Part shown: one piece after another, positions 1 to 7,525 of the stretch
Numbering within the stretch: position 1 is the stretch's first letter
How the letters are laid out: each line of letters begins with the position of its first letter
Source: Anaerolineales bacterium
GTDB lineage: Bacteria > Chloroflexota > Anaerolineae > JAAEKA01
NCBI GenBank assembly: GCA_020634615.1
Contig: JACKBI010000013.1
Location: 138,786-202,785, forward strand
DNA length: 64,000 nt
Direction of reading: 5' to 3'
The notes under the pieces: model-generated
What the model saw: only the letters and a program-made list of their open reading frames with translations
What the model was told of the DNA's origin: nothing
The model's database searches: none
Translations under genes and position numbers: made by a program

Positions 1-517
1 TGTCTAGCCGTTTGTGCACGGCGAGGTTGCCCAGGCCAACGATCTGCCGGGTGCCGAGCCACATGCACTGCCACCACTCGCGGTCGCGCAGCGGGCTCCA
101 GTTGTGGGGCGTGCTCCAGCGAAACACGGCCGGCCAACCCGACATGCTGCCGATCAGCACCAGCCGTCGTACCCACTGCGGGCGCTTGACGGCCAACCCC
201 AGCGCGCATAGGCTGCCCATGCTGTGCCCGACGACATCTATCGGCGCTGGGACGCCGTGAACCTGCAGCGCCTCGACAGCGCAGTCCAGCATCTCGGCCA
301 GGTCACAGCGCATCGGGCGGGCTGAGCGGAACGCGCCCGGTGGGTCGAAGGTGATCACCTGGCGGCCCAGGCCGGCCAGCAGCCGCGCCAGTGGGTTCTC
401 GGCCATCGGATGCAGAGTCGATCCGTGAGGATAGGGAAACAGCAGCAGCGGCTCACCCTCGCCCAGCCGGTAGATGGCCAACCCGTCGTGCATCACCAAC
501 TCAGGAACTGCTTGCAT
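1..517 (-). CDS. alpha/beta hydrolase, C-terminus cut by window edge
   Basis: About 172 N-terminal residues are present and the gene runs off the left edge. The translation contains the nucleophile elbow GHSMGS near residue 95, followed by a segment reading RRLVLIGSMSGWP, typical of alpha/beta hydrolase strand 6. A DPPG motif sits where the family has its oxyanion-hole loop. The ATG at 517 overlaps the last 17 bases of the upstream oxidoreductase, so the two are probably co-translated. The substrate cannot be told. The acid and histidine of the catalytic triad would lie outside the window. A GTG one codon upstream (520) is an alternative start. Confidence 0.8.
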   Translation of the reverse strand, partial: MQAVPELVMHDGLAIYRLGEGEPLLLFPYPHGSTLHPMAENPLARLLAGLGRQVITFDPPGAFRSARPMRCDLAEMLDCAVEALQVHGVPAPIDVVGHSMGSLCALGLAVKRPQWVRRLVLIGSMSGWPAVFRWSTPHNWSPLRDREWWQCMWLGTRQIVGLGNLAVHKRLD

Positions 518-1541
518 CACCGTTCAACAGTTCCGGCGCAACCAGAACAACATTGCCAACGACCGCGCCGCTTTCCAGCAACTCGTTGGCCCTGGCCGCC
601 TCCAGGATCGGGAACCTCTGCATGATGACCGGCTCGATCTGGCGCGTCTCCAGCAGGCGGAACAGCGTCGCCCAGTCTTCCTCGTACGGCCGGCGGTTGC
701 CGAGGAAGTAGCTGGACGTGCCGTACAGGGTGAACGACTTGCCGTCCCGGGCCAACTTCTGGCGCGCTAGCGTGCCAAGGATGCGCGCCAGTCCGCCCAG
801 GCTGGCCGGCTCCCCGTAGCTGACCACCCGGCCGCCGCGCCGCAGGAGCGACAAGCTCTTGCGGATCGTGTCCAGCCGAGTAGTACCGTCGATTACCACG
901 TCGATGCCGGCCGGTTCGGCGCGGCGGATTACCTCGGCAAAGTCATCGCTGCGGTAGTCGATAGGCGTTGCCCCGAACTCCCTTACCACCCAATGCTTGG
1001 CCGCTGATGCGACGCCGTATATCCGCAGACCGGCCAGCCGGCCCAGTTGCAAGAGCGCCGTGCCGATGCCGCCGCTGGCGCCAACGATCAGCGCCGTCTC
1101 GCCCGCCCTGACCTTGGCAGAGCGGTGCATGGTCTGCCAGGCCACCAGGTAGTTGAGGATCAACGTAACTGCCTCGGCCGGGTCCACCGTGCGCGGCACA
1201 GGGATCAACCGGTCGCTGCGCCAGTAGAGCACCTCTGTGTAGCCGCCCGTCACCGTCAAGACGCCGACGCGGTCGCCCGCAGAGACGCCAGTGACCTGTA
1301 CGCCGGCCGCTTCCACGTCGCCGATCACGGCGTAGCCCGGCGTAAAGGGCGGCTTTTTGCCCAGCGGCGTGCCGCTGTAGAGCGCCTCGCCCCGGCGCAC
1401 GGTCACGTCTGGCCGGCTGACGGCTGATGCCAACACCCGGATGCGCGCTTCCTTCGGTCCGGGCGCGCGCAGTTCGTTCTCGACCACCTCAAGAACTTCC
1501 GGCGGGCCGAGGCGGGTAGCGGTGACACTATGGTAGATCAT
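501..1541 (-). CDS. MDR-family NAD(P)H quinone oxidoreductase-like protein
   Basis: A 346-aa protein with the two-domain layout of medium-chain dehydrogenases/reductases. The N-terminal GroES-like fold has FTPGYAVIGDVEAAG near residues 66-80. The Rossmann domain has GASGGIGTALLQLGRLAG near residue 150, followed by a DVVIDGT strand. The cysteine ligands for structural zinc are absent, which points to the zinc-free quinone oxidoreductase branch, probably NADPH-dependent. The next gene, an alpha/beta hydrolase, overlaps its 3' end, suggesting a small two-gene unit. The physiological substrate is unknown; enoyl reductase or quinone reductase activity are both possible. Confidence 0.85.
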   Translation of the reverse strand: MIYHSVTATRLGPPEVLEVVENELRAPGPKEARIRVLASAVSRPDVTVRRGEALYSGTPLGKKPPFTPGYAVIGDVEAAGVQVTGVSAGDRVGVLTVTGGYTEVLYWRSDRLIPVPRTVDPAEAVTLILNYLVAWQTMHRSAKVRAGETALIVGASGGIGTALLQLGRLAGLRIYGVASAAKHWVVREFGATPIDYRSDDFAEVIRRAEPAGIDVVIDGTTRLDTIRKSLSLLRRGGRVVSYGEPASLGGLARILGTLARQKLARDGKSFTLYGTSSYFLGNRRPYEEDWATLFRLLETRQIEPVIMQRFPILEAARANELLESGAVVGNVVLVAPELLNGDASSS

Positions 1542-1679
1542 GATTCCAGCCCTTTACTCGGAATGCAAACTCACTAAGGAGACTTCAAGGCAAGTATATC
1601 ATGATGCAGCCTCCAGATGGTATGACCTGAATCATAAGGCCTTTGCATTTGCAGAACACTGACCTGAACGATTCAACGT

Positions 1680-2081
1680 CTATCCCCCATGACTGTCGAG
1701 ATCAGCCGATTGATCCCCAGCGGCCATTTGCCGGCGCAGGCGGCCGGCCATGATCGCCATCACCTGCAGCGCAAAATGCGGGGTTAGTTGGGTTAGTTGC
1801 ATGAAGCGCTGCGGGCTGATGCGTGCCACAGTGCAGTCGGTGCAGGCTACGGCGGCCGCGCTGCGCGGCGACTTGTCGACTAGCGCCATCTCGCCAAAGA
1901 TCGCGCCCGCCTGCAGCGTCTCGATCAGCCGGCCCTGGCGAACGATGTCCACCTCGCCGTCGGTGACGGCGTACATGAACTCGCCGGGATCGCCCTCGCC
2001 GAAGATGGTCTGGCCGCTATCATAACTGTGCAGGTCTTTCTCGTTGCGCAGCATGGGGAGGGATGTGGTGGTACTGGACAT
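1680..2081 (-). CDS. small cyclic nucleotide-binding domain protein
   Basis: About 133 aa, consisting essentially of one CRP-type cNMP-binding beta-roll: GQTIFGEGDPGEFMYAVTDG, then a phosphate-binding-cassette-like stretch GAIFGEMALVDKSPRSAA. No HTH or other effector domain follows. The ATG at 2081 is preferred over a TTG at 2087 because GAGGAA lies just upstream. It follows phoU at the end of the Pho gene block and could be a stand-alone regulatory subunit or a partner of a membrane protein. Ligand binding is unproven, though the Arg of the cassette (SPRSAA) is present. Confidence 0.85.
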   Translation of the reverse strand: MSSTTTSLPMLRNEKDLHSYDSGQTIFGEGDPGEFMYAVTDGEVDIVRQGRLIETLQAGAIFGEMALVDKSPRSAAAVACTDCTVARISPQRFMQLTQLTPHFALQVMAIMAGRLRRQMAAGDQSADLDSHGG

Positions 2082-2109
2082 AAGCAATTCCTCGAGAAAT
2101 GTGGGAAGA

Positions 2110-2781
2110 CTAACCCAGGTCGTTCTCCCAGCCGTAGTCGATCAACTGGCCGGTGACGGAGTAAATGGCGCGCTCGCAGATGTTGGTGGCCCGGTCGGCG
2201 GCGCGCTCCAGATTATGGGCAGCCATCAGCAACTGGTTGGCCTGGCGGATCTTGCTTACATCCTGAAACAGCAGCGTGATGAGTTCGGCGTAGATCTGGT
2301 CGTGCAGTGCGTCGACTGCTTCGTCTTCGGCGACCACGGCGCGCGCCAGATCGACGTCGCGCTGAACGAATGCTTCCATCGCGCGGTGGATCATCTGCTG
2401 GCCCAGTTCAGCCATGCGCGGGATGTCGATCAATGGCTTCATGAGCGGCTCATCGCCGATGCGGATGTTGACGCGGCTCAACCCTTTGGCATAGTCGCCG
2501 ATTCGCTCCAGCTCGTTGGCGATGAACAGCGTGGCTGCCAGCCGGCGCATGTCACCGGCCATCGGCTGCTGGGTCGCGATCAGGGTCAGCGCATCGGATT
2601 CGATGCCATAGCGGCGGTTATCGATCTCTTTGTCGCGCTTGATCAGCCGCCTGCTGGCGCCGATGTCACGACGCTTGAGGTTCTCCACGGATTCCAGCAA
2701 CGCCTCTTCAACCATACTGCTGAGCGCCAGCAGATCTTCCTGCAAGCGGGCTAACTGAAGGTCAAACGATTCTCTCGTCAT
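2110..2781 (-). CDS. phoU: phosphate signalling complex protein PhoU
   Basis: A 223-aa protein with two PhoU helical-bundle repeats. Key stretches are MAGDMRRLAATLFIANELERIGDYA (repeat 1) and RAADRATNICERAIY near the C-terminus (repeat 2), carrying the conserved E/D-x3-R-x-A-D/N metal-binding signatures. PhoU relays the state of the Pst transporter to the PhoR kinase. The start at 2781 is chosen because AAGGAT lies upstream; the frame stays open further upstream, but that part is unrelated and overlaps the adjacent arsC. It is the last Pho gene of the minus-strand block, separated from pstB by two arsenate-reductase-like genes. Confidence 0.95.
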   Translation of the reverse strand: MTRESFDLQLARLQEDLLALSSMVEEALLESVENLKRRDIGASRRLIKRDKEIDNRRYGIESDALTLIATQQPMAGDMRRLAATLFIANELERIGDYAKGLSRVNIRIGDEPLMKPLIDIPRMAELGQQMIHRAMEAFVQRDVDLARAVVAEDEAVDALHDQIYAELITLLFQDVSKIRQANQLLMAAHNLERAADRATNICERAIYSVTGQLIDYGWENDLG

Positions 2782-2794
2782 CGAAGGGTATCCT

Positions 2795-3214
2795 TTATTG
2801 TGCTGCCAGGAATGGAAGCAACCAGCCCTGGATCTCGTCTCTGACGCGCCGGAAGACAAGCATCTTTTCCGCTTCTGTACCTTCGGCCTTGGCCGGATCC
2901 TGAAACGAATGGTGGACGACCCGACCCTCTCCCAGCCAGAGCGGGCAGTTTTCAGCCGCATCGTCGCAAACGGTGATCACCAGATCGAGGGGCCGCGCTC
3001 GGAACTCGTCGGCGTTCTTCGAACGCCCGCCACTGATGTCGATACCCAACTCAGCCATAGCGGTGACGGCCAGTGGATGGACATAACCGGAAGGCTGCGT
3101 GCCTGCCGAGACAGCCTGCCAGGTTGCCGCGAGAAAATGATTCACCAATCCCTCAGCCATCTGGCTGCGGCAGGAGTTTCCGGTGCAGAGGAAGAGAACG
3201 GTTTTCTTAGTCAT
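2795..3214 (-). CDS. arsC: arsenate reductase ArsC (thioredoxin-coupled type)
   Basis: A 139-aa protein with the low-molecular-weight phosphatase P-loop CTGNSCRSQMAEG (Cys10, Cys15, Arg16). It also has the redox pair Cys83 and Cys90 in VCDDAAENCP, with the spacing of Cys82/Cys89 in the pI258 arsenate reductase. This supports reduction of arsenate to arsenite with electrons from thioredoxin. It sits 13 bp upstream of phoU and downstream of a paralogue (3296-3718), inside the pho/pst block. That location suggests protection from arsenate entering with phosphate during phosphate starvation. Tyrosine-phosphatase activity is a less likely alternative. Confidence 0.88.
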   Translation of the reverse strand: MTKKTVLFLCTGNSCRSQMAEGLVNHFLAATWQAVSAGTQPSGYVHPLAVTAMAELGIDISGGRSKNADEFRARPLDLVITVCDDAAENCPLWLGEGRVVHHSFQDPAKAEGTEAEKMLVFRRVRDEIQGWLLPFLAAQ

Positions 3215-3295
3215 GATGGTCCAATGTTGACGCCTGTAGAAAGAGAACGCCTGCTAGCTGGTCGTTCGCAGGTACATGTTCTTGGATGCTGTCTA

Positions 3296-3718
3296 TTAGT
3301 TTGCGGTGAGCCAGGCCTGAATACGCTGGTCGATCTGATCGCGAACTTCCCGGAATTTCGCCAACGTGTCATCCTCGCTGCCTTCAAAGGCTGCCGGATC
3401 CTCAAATGACCAGTGCAACCGGTTGCTGACACCTAAGAATGTCGTCGGACAGTTTTTCTCGGCATGGTCGCAGACGGTAATCAGATAGCCAAAATTGATC
3501 TTGCCAAGGTACTCCGCAACGCTCTTCGATCGTTGGCCTGCCAGATCGAGACCGGCCTCAGTCATCACCTGACGTGTGTAGGGGTTGATGCCGTTGGGTT
3601 CCAGGCCGGCGCTGTACACATCGTAGCGGTCGCCGGCGTACTTGCGTAAGAATGCTTCCGCCATCTGGCTACGCGCTGAGTTGCCAGTGCAAAGAAATAG
3701 TACTTTCGGTTTTGCCAT
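3296..3718 (-). CDS. arsC: second ArsC-type reductase / LMW phosphatase
   Basis: A 140-aa paralogue of the next gene. It has the P-loop CTGNSARSQMAEA (Cys10, Arg16) and a Cys83/Cys90 pair in VCDHAEKNCP, so the catalytic and relay cysteines are all present, but Cys15 of the neighbour is Ala here. The C-terminal SFEDPAAFEGSE resembles ArsC proteins. It is read in the same direction as pstB upstream and arsC downstream, with about 80 bp on each side. Two divergent copies side by side suggest an old duplication rather than a recent one. Confidence 0.85.
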   Translation of the reverse strand: MAKPKVLFLCTGNSARSQMAEAFLRKYAGDRYDVYSAGLEPNGINPYTRQVMTEAGLDLAGQRSKSVAEYLGKINFGYLITVCDHAEKNCPTTFLGVSNRLHWSFEDPAAFEGSEDDTLAKFREVRDQIDQRIQAWLTAN

Positions 3719-3795
3719 TGCCTCAATCCTCGGTTGTTATGAGAGATCGTCGGAAGCCGGGACGTCCAACCCATGTGCCGGTTGCCGTTGTCTGA

Positions 3796-4599
3796 TCACC
3801 CAAACCGTCCCGTGATGTAGTCCTCGGTGATCTGGCTGGTCGGGCTGGTAAAGACTTGTTTAGTAGGGCCGAACTCTTCCAGATAGCCGGTGCGGTCAGG
3901 CGTCACCGAGAAGAAGCCGGTGTAGTCCGAAATGCGGGCGGCTTGTTGCATGTTGTGCGTCACAATGATGATCGTGTATTCCTTAACCAGATTCGTCATC
4001 AACTCTTCGATACGCAATGTAGCGATCGGATCCAGAGCGGAGGCTGGTTCGTCCATCAAAATGATGTCGGGGCGGATCGCGATGGCGCGTGCAATGCACA
4101 GCCGCTGTTGCTGGCCGCCTGAGAGGGAAAGGCCACTCTGCTTGAGCTTGTCCTTCACTTCGTCCCAGAGGGCCGCGCCGCGCAAAGCCTGCTCGACGAT
4201 GTCGTCCATGTTCTTCTTGACACCGTTGACGCGCACGCCCCACGCGATGTTGTCGTAGATGCTCTTCGGAAACGGGTTCGGCTTCTGAAATACCATACCG
4301 ATCCGCCGTCGCACTTCGGCTGCGTCCACGTCGGCGTCGTAGATGTTCTTGCCGTGGAAACGAACCTGGCCATCGATACGTGCGGCGTCAACCAGGTCGT
4401 TCATGCGGTTGATCGAGCGCAAGACGGTGCTCTTGCCGCAGCCTGACGGCCCGATCAATGCCGTGACCTTGTTGCGCTCGATGTTCAGTTCAATATCGCG
4501 CACCGCGAGAAAGCGGCCGTAATGCACGTTGAGCCTGTCCACTTCGAGCACATATTTGGCTGACGGCGTCGCCGATCCATTGGTCTGATTCGAATTCAT
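3796..4599 (-). CDS. pstB: phosphate ABC transporter ATP-binding protein PstB (copy 1)
   Basis: About 267 aa with a full set of ABC ATPase motifs: Walker A GPSGCGKST, Q-loop MVFQKPNPFP (PstB-specific), signature LSGGQQQR, Walker B ILMDEPASALDP, and the H-loop in IVTHNMQQAARISD. It ends with the PstB hallmark EDYITGRFG. The ATG at 4599 follows GGAG at suitable spacing; a GTG at 4611 is possible. It follows immediately after a second PstB module and is clearly diverged from it, so this operon encodes two ATPases for one permease pair. No frame breaks are seen in this copy. Confidence 0.95.
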   Translation of the reverse strand: MNSNQTNGSATPSAKYVLEVDRLNVHYGRFLAVRDIELNIERNKVTALIGPSGCGKSTVLRSINRMNDLVDAARIDGQVRFHGKNIYDADVDAAEVRRRIGMVFQKPNPFPKSIYDNIAWGVRVNGVKKNMDDIVEQALRGAALWDEVKDKLKQSGLSLSGGQQQRLCIARAIAIRPDIILMDEPASALDPIATLRIEELMTNLVKEYTIIIVTHNMQQAARISDYTGFFSVTPDRTGYLEEFGPTKQVFTSPTSQITEDYITGRFG

Positions 4600-4623
4600 T
4601 GCTGGCTCCACAGGAAGAACACC

Positions 4624-6450
4624 CTAACCAAAGCGTCCTGTGATATAGTCCTCAGTCCGGCTATCCTTGGGATTGGTAAAAATCTCGGTGGTTGGACCAA
4701 ACTCTACCAACTGGCCGGTCCGGCTGGCATCGGTCGTGAAAAACGCGGTGTACTGCGAAACGCGCGCCGCCTGCTGCATGTTGTGGGTTACGATGACAAT
4801 GGTGTAGTTTTTCGTGAGTTCGTTGATCAGCTCTTCAATGGCCAGGGTCGCAATCGGGTCCAGCGCGGCGCACGGCTCATCCATCAGGATCACTTCGGGC
4901 TTGACGGCAATCGCGCGTGCAATGCAGAGCCGTTGCTGCTGCCCGCCCGACAGCGCCAGACCTGACTGGCGCAACTTGTCCTTGACCTCGTCCCATAGAT
5001 ACGCGTCGCGCAACGCTTGTTCCACACTGTCGCTGATCTCGGACTTGCGGAACGCCTGCGCTTCCAGCCGCAATCCATAAGCAACGTTGTCGAAAATAGT
5101 CATCGGAAAGGGATTCGGGCGCTGAAAGATCATCCCGATCTTCTTGCGCAGATCGATCAGGTCATCGACTTGGTTGATGTCCTCGCCTTCGAAGAGGAGT
5201 TCGCCTTCGGTAACCGTGCCCGGCGTCTGATCGTGCATGCGATTGATGGCGCGCAGAAACGTGGATTTGCCGCAACCTGACGGGCCGATCAGCGCCGTTA
5301 CCTGGTGGCGACCCATGCGCAGGTTGATGTCTTTAAGCGCCTTGAAGCCGCCGTTGTCGTAGTAGAAGTTGAAGTTGCGCGCCTCGACTTCAGCGGTCGC
5401 CATTTCGCCGGTGCCTTGATTGCGCCCCAAGACCACGCCTTGCAGAGAATCAGTGATTGCTTCCGGAGACATTATCCGTTTGCCTTGCAGTTCATGAGCC
5501 GACCTTTTCTTGCTGCCGCCAGCACGCGGCAGCGGCGGAGATCCGCCGCGCAGCCGGCGTTCGAGTCTTGTGTTGAAGAAAGCGACGAAGATGTTGATTA
5601 CCAGCACCATCAGAAGCAGCACCGCGGCCGAGCCGTCGGCCGCCGCCTGAGAATTTGGAACACCCGGCAAGCCGATGATCTTGATAACCCAGATATGGAC
5701 GGCCAACGTTTCACCCGTGCTGACAAGCGGGTTGAGGCTGAAGTAGGCGTTGGGCGAAACCGTCGTTCCCATAGTCAGAATCAGCGGCGCAGTCTCGCCG
5801 ATGATGCGGCCGGCTGTCAGCACAATCGCTGTCAGCAGACCGGGCAAGGCAGTAGGCAGAACGATCTTGCGCGCCGTTTCCCATTTGCTGCCTGCCAGCG
5901 CCAGACTTGCCTCGCGATAGGACGCTGGCACCGAGCGAATGGCATCCTCGGCCACGCGCACCATCAGTGGCAGGTTGAGCAAGGCCAGCGTGAGCGCACC
6001 GCTCAACACGCTGTAGCCAAGTCCCATGGTCACCAGGAACACGATCGAACCAAACACGCCGTAGACGATGGACGGCACCGACGCCAGCGCTTCTGTGCTG
6101 AAGCGGATGATGTTGGTCAACCGGCCCGGTCGCGCATACTCCGACATGTAGACAGCCGCGCCGGTGCCAACCGGTACGACGATCAGCAAGGTCAGAAACA
6201 GGACATAGAACGTACACCAAATCTGTGGACCGATCCCGGATTGGTAAACGTGCCGGGTCAGCAGGAATTCCGGGCTGAGCACTGGTATTCCTGCTATCAG
6301 CAGCGACGCGACCACGGCGAACAGGACGATTACCAGCAGCAGCGCGGCCGCCCACATCAAAGCCGGTCGCGAAACGGTCGATGATGCGCTCGCCGCAGCG
6401 ATCGCGCGCGCGTCCGGTAAACACGTCGTCCAAGGGGCGACCATTGCCAA
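4624..6450 (-). CDS. pstA-pstB: PstA permease and PstB ATPase in one frame (apparent fusion)
   Basis: One open frame of 608 codons. Residues from about 30 to 310 are PstA, with six membrane spans and the EAA-type loop SYREASLALAGSKWETA. Residues from about 327 are a complete PstB with Walker A GPSGCGKST, MIFQRPNPFP, LSGGQQQR, ILMDEPCAALDP and a final EDYITGRFG. Two details argue the fusion is not native. First, the N-terminal residues before LMWAAALLL do not look like PstA, whereas the neighbouring frame (to 6532) supplies a plausible start; the frame changes at AAA 6359-6361. Second, removing one base from the TTTT at 5505-5508 would end PstA in a TAA at 5474-5472 overlapping the ATG of MSPEAITD at 5472 (TAATG). 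The likely native genes are pstA at about 5472-6532 and pstB copy 2 at 4624-5472. Confidence 0.85.
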   Translation of the reverse strand: MAMVAPWTTCLPDARAIAAASASSTVSRPALMWAAALLLVIVLFAVVASLLIAGIPVLSPEFLLTRHVYQSGIGPQIWCTFYVLFLTLLIVVPVGTGAAVYMSEYARPGRLTNIIRFSTEALASVPSIVYGVFGSIVFLVTMGLGYSVLSGALTLALLNLPLMVRVAEDAIRSVPASYREASLALAGSKWETARKIVLPTALPGLLTAIVLTAGRIIGETAPLILTMGTTVSPNAYFSLNPLVSTGETLAVHIWVIKIIGLPGVPNSQAAADGSAAVLLLMVLVINIFVAFFNTRLERRLRGGSPPLPRAGGSKKRSAHELQGKRIMSPEAITDSLQGVVLGRNQGTGEMATAEVEARNFNFYYDNGGFKALKDINLRMGRHQVTALIGPSGCGKSTFLRAINRMHDQTPGTVTEGELLFEGEDINQVDDLIDLRKKIGMIFQRPNPFPMTIFDNVAYGLRLEAQAFRKSEISDSVEQALRDAYLWDEVKDKLRQSGLALSGGQQQRLCIARAIAVKPEVILMDEPCAALDPIATLAIEELINELTKNYTIVIVTHNMQQAARVSQYTAFFTTDASRTGQLVEFGPTTEIFTNPKDSRTEDYITGRFG

Positions 6451-6532
6451 AGGGTTGGCTGTTCATCGGCTCGCCTCCATCTCGCGCCTCTCGCGCGAGC
6501 TCGCGCAGCGGATCACGTGGATCGCCGCTCAC
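6359..6532 (-). other. pstA: displaced 5' end of pstA (frame break at 6359-6361)
   Basis: In the frame that starts with GTG at 6532 the reading is MSGDPRDPLREL, then MNSQPFGNG (ATG 6466), then ERIIDRFATG, and then becomes nonsense. Shifting by one base at the AAA run (TTT on the coding strand) joins RFATG to LMWAAALLLVIVL, the natural first membrane span of PstA. The GTG at 6532 overlaps the TGA of pstC (GTGA), which supports translational coupling. This is therefore the missing N-terminus of pstA, separated by a one-base insertion that is either an assembly error or a true mutation. Confidence 0.75.
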
Positions 6533-7365
6533 TGGCTCGGCATTTCGCTCTTGACCGGCTTGGTACTTTTCCCGCTGCGACCGCTGACTGTGCGCACAGC
6601 CAGGATCAAGCCAAACGCTATCACCAGCAGCAGAAAGCCGACCATAATCAGCGCTGAGCGGGTCTGTGGATCAGCGGCTTCGGGCAATTGCGTCACGATG
6701 GCGGCCGGCATTGTTGTTGCACCTTCGGTCAATGTCTTCGGGATACGCACCGTGATGTTTCCGATCACCATCTGCACGGCCATTGTCTCGCCGACAGCCC
6801 GGCCCAGTCCCAGGATCACCGCCGTGAGGATGCCCTGGCGGCTGGCGGGAATAATCACGCCTGAAAGCATCTGCCAACGCGTGGCGCCGACGGCATGAGA
6901 CGCCTCGCGCAGCGAACTGGCGGCATTGCGCACGGCGTCTTCGGTGATGGTCACGATAGTCGGTTGGACCATGAAGATGAGTACGATGGCGGCGGGCAGA
7001 ATACCCTTGCCGAGCGGGGCGTTGAACGTCACCCGCACCCAAGGAACGATGAACGTCAAGGCCAGCAGGCCGAAGATCACCGACGGCAGAGCCGCGAACA
7101 GTTCCACGGTGGAACGCATGACCCGCCGGATCGGGCCAGGCGCGACCTCGACCATGAAGATGGCCACCAGAATAGCCAGCGGCACACTGACCAGCAGCGT
7201 CAGAAACGTGGTCATGAGCGAACCGTACAGCAGCGGGATGACGCCGTATGTATGAGTCGTCTGGTTCCAACTCGTCCCAAAGAAGAAGTCCGCCGGCGAA
7301 TAGGTTTTGAAGAGAGTCAGTCCGCGGGAACCGATGAAGAGCACCAGCGCGATGCTCGTCAGCAT
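6529..7365 (-). CDS. pstC: phosphate ABC transporter permease PstC (5' end frameshifted)
   Basis: The open frame of 278 aa is PstC, with about six membrane spans and the permease loop SSLREASHAVGATRWQ followed by GRAVGETMAVQMVIGN. It begins inside the first membrane span. The true start is probably the ATG at 7436: from there the frame reads MKTASLRRKAILVQSIF and then breaks at the A5 run 7384-7388 (T5 on the coding strand). One added base restores FAAAALLMLTSIALVLF, a normal first span. The 3' end overlaps the GTG of pstA. Function: membrane subunit of the high-affinity phosphate importer. Confidence 0.88.
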   Translation of the reverse strand: MLTSIALVLFIGSRGLTLFKTYSPADFFFGTSWNQTTHTYGVIPLLYGSLMTTFLTLLVSVPLAILVAIFMVEVAPGPIRRVMRSTVELFAALPSVIFGLLALTFIVPWVRVTFNAPLGKGILPAAIVLIFMVQPTIVTITEDAVRNAASSLREASHAVGATRWQMLSGVIIPASRQGILTAVILGLGRAVGETMAVQMVIGNITVRIPKTLTEGATTMPAAIVTQLPEAADPQTRSALIMVGFLLLVIAFGLILAVRTVSGRSGKSTKPVKSEMPSQ

Positions 7366-7454
7366 GAGGAGCGCCGCCGCCGCAAAAAGATCGACTGGAC
7401 GAGTATGGCTTTCCGGCGCAGGCTAGCGGTTTTCATCAGCAGTATCCTGACAAC

Positions 7455-7502
7455 AAGAAAAGATGGGCTGCGATCTCGCGGTCACGAAACCGCAGCCCAT
7501 CT
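7455..7502 (-). terminator. intrinsic terminator/attenuator between pstS and pstC
   Basis: On the minus strand AGATGGGCTGCG pairs with CGCAGCCCATCT (12 bp) across a loop of about 18 nt and is followed by TTTCTTGTT. It lies just after the pstS stop and before pstC, so partial read-through would give more binding protein than permease, as is common in pst operons. Confidence 0.8.
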
Positions 7503-7525
7503 GACAAAACGACTAACTATTTTGT

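Noticed and set aside
2781..2961. Upstream extension of phoU by 60 codons.
   Set aside because: The extra residues overlap arsC, are unlike PhoU, and a ribosome site precedes the ATG at 2781.
5305..6384. Plus-strand open frame of 359 codons opposite pstA-pstB.
   Set aside because: Gln/Arg/His-rich nonsense composition typical of antisense frames.
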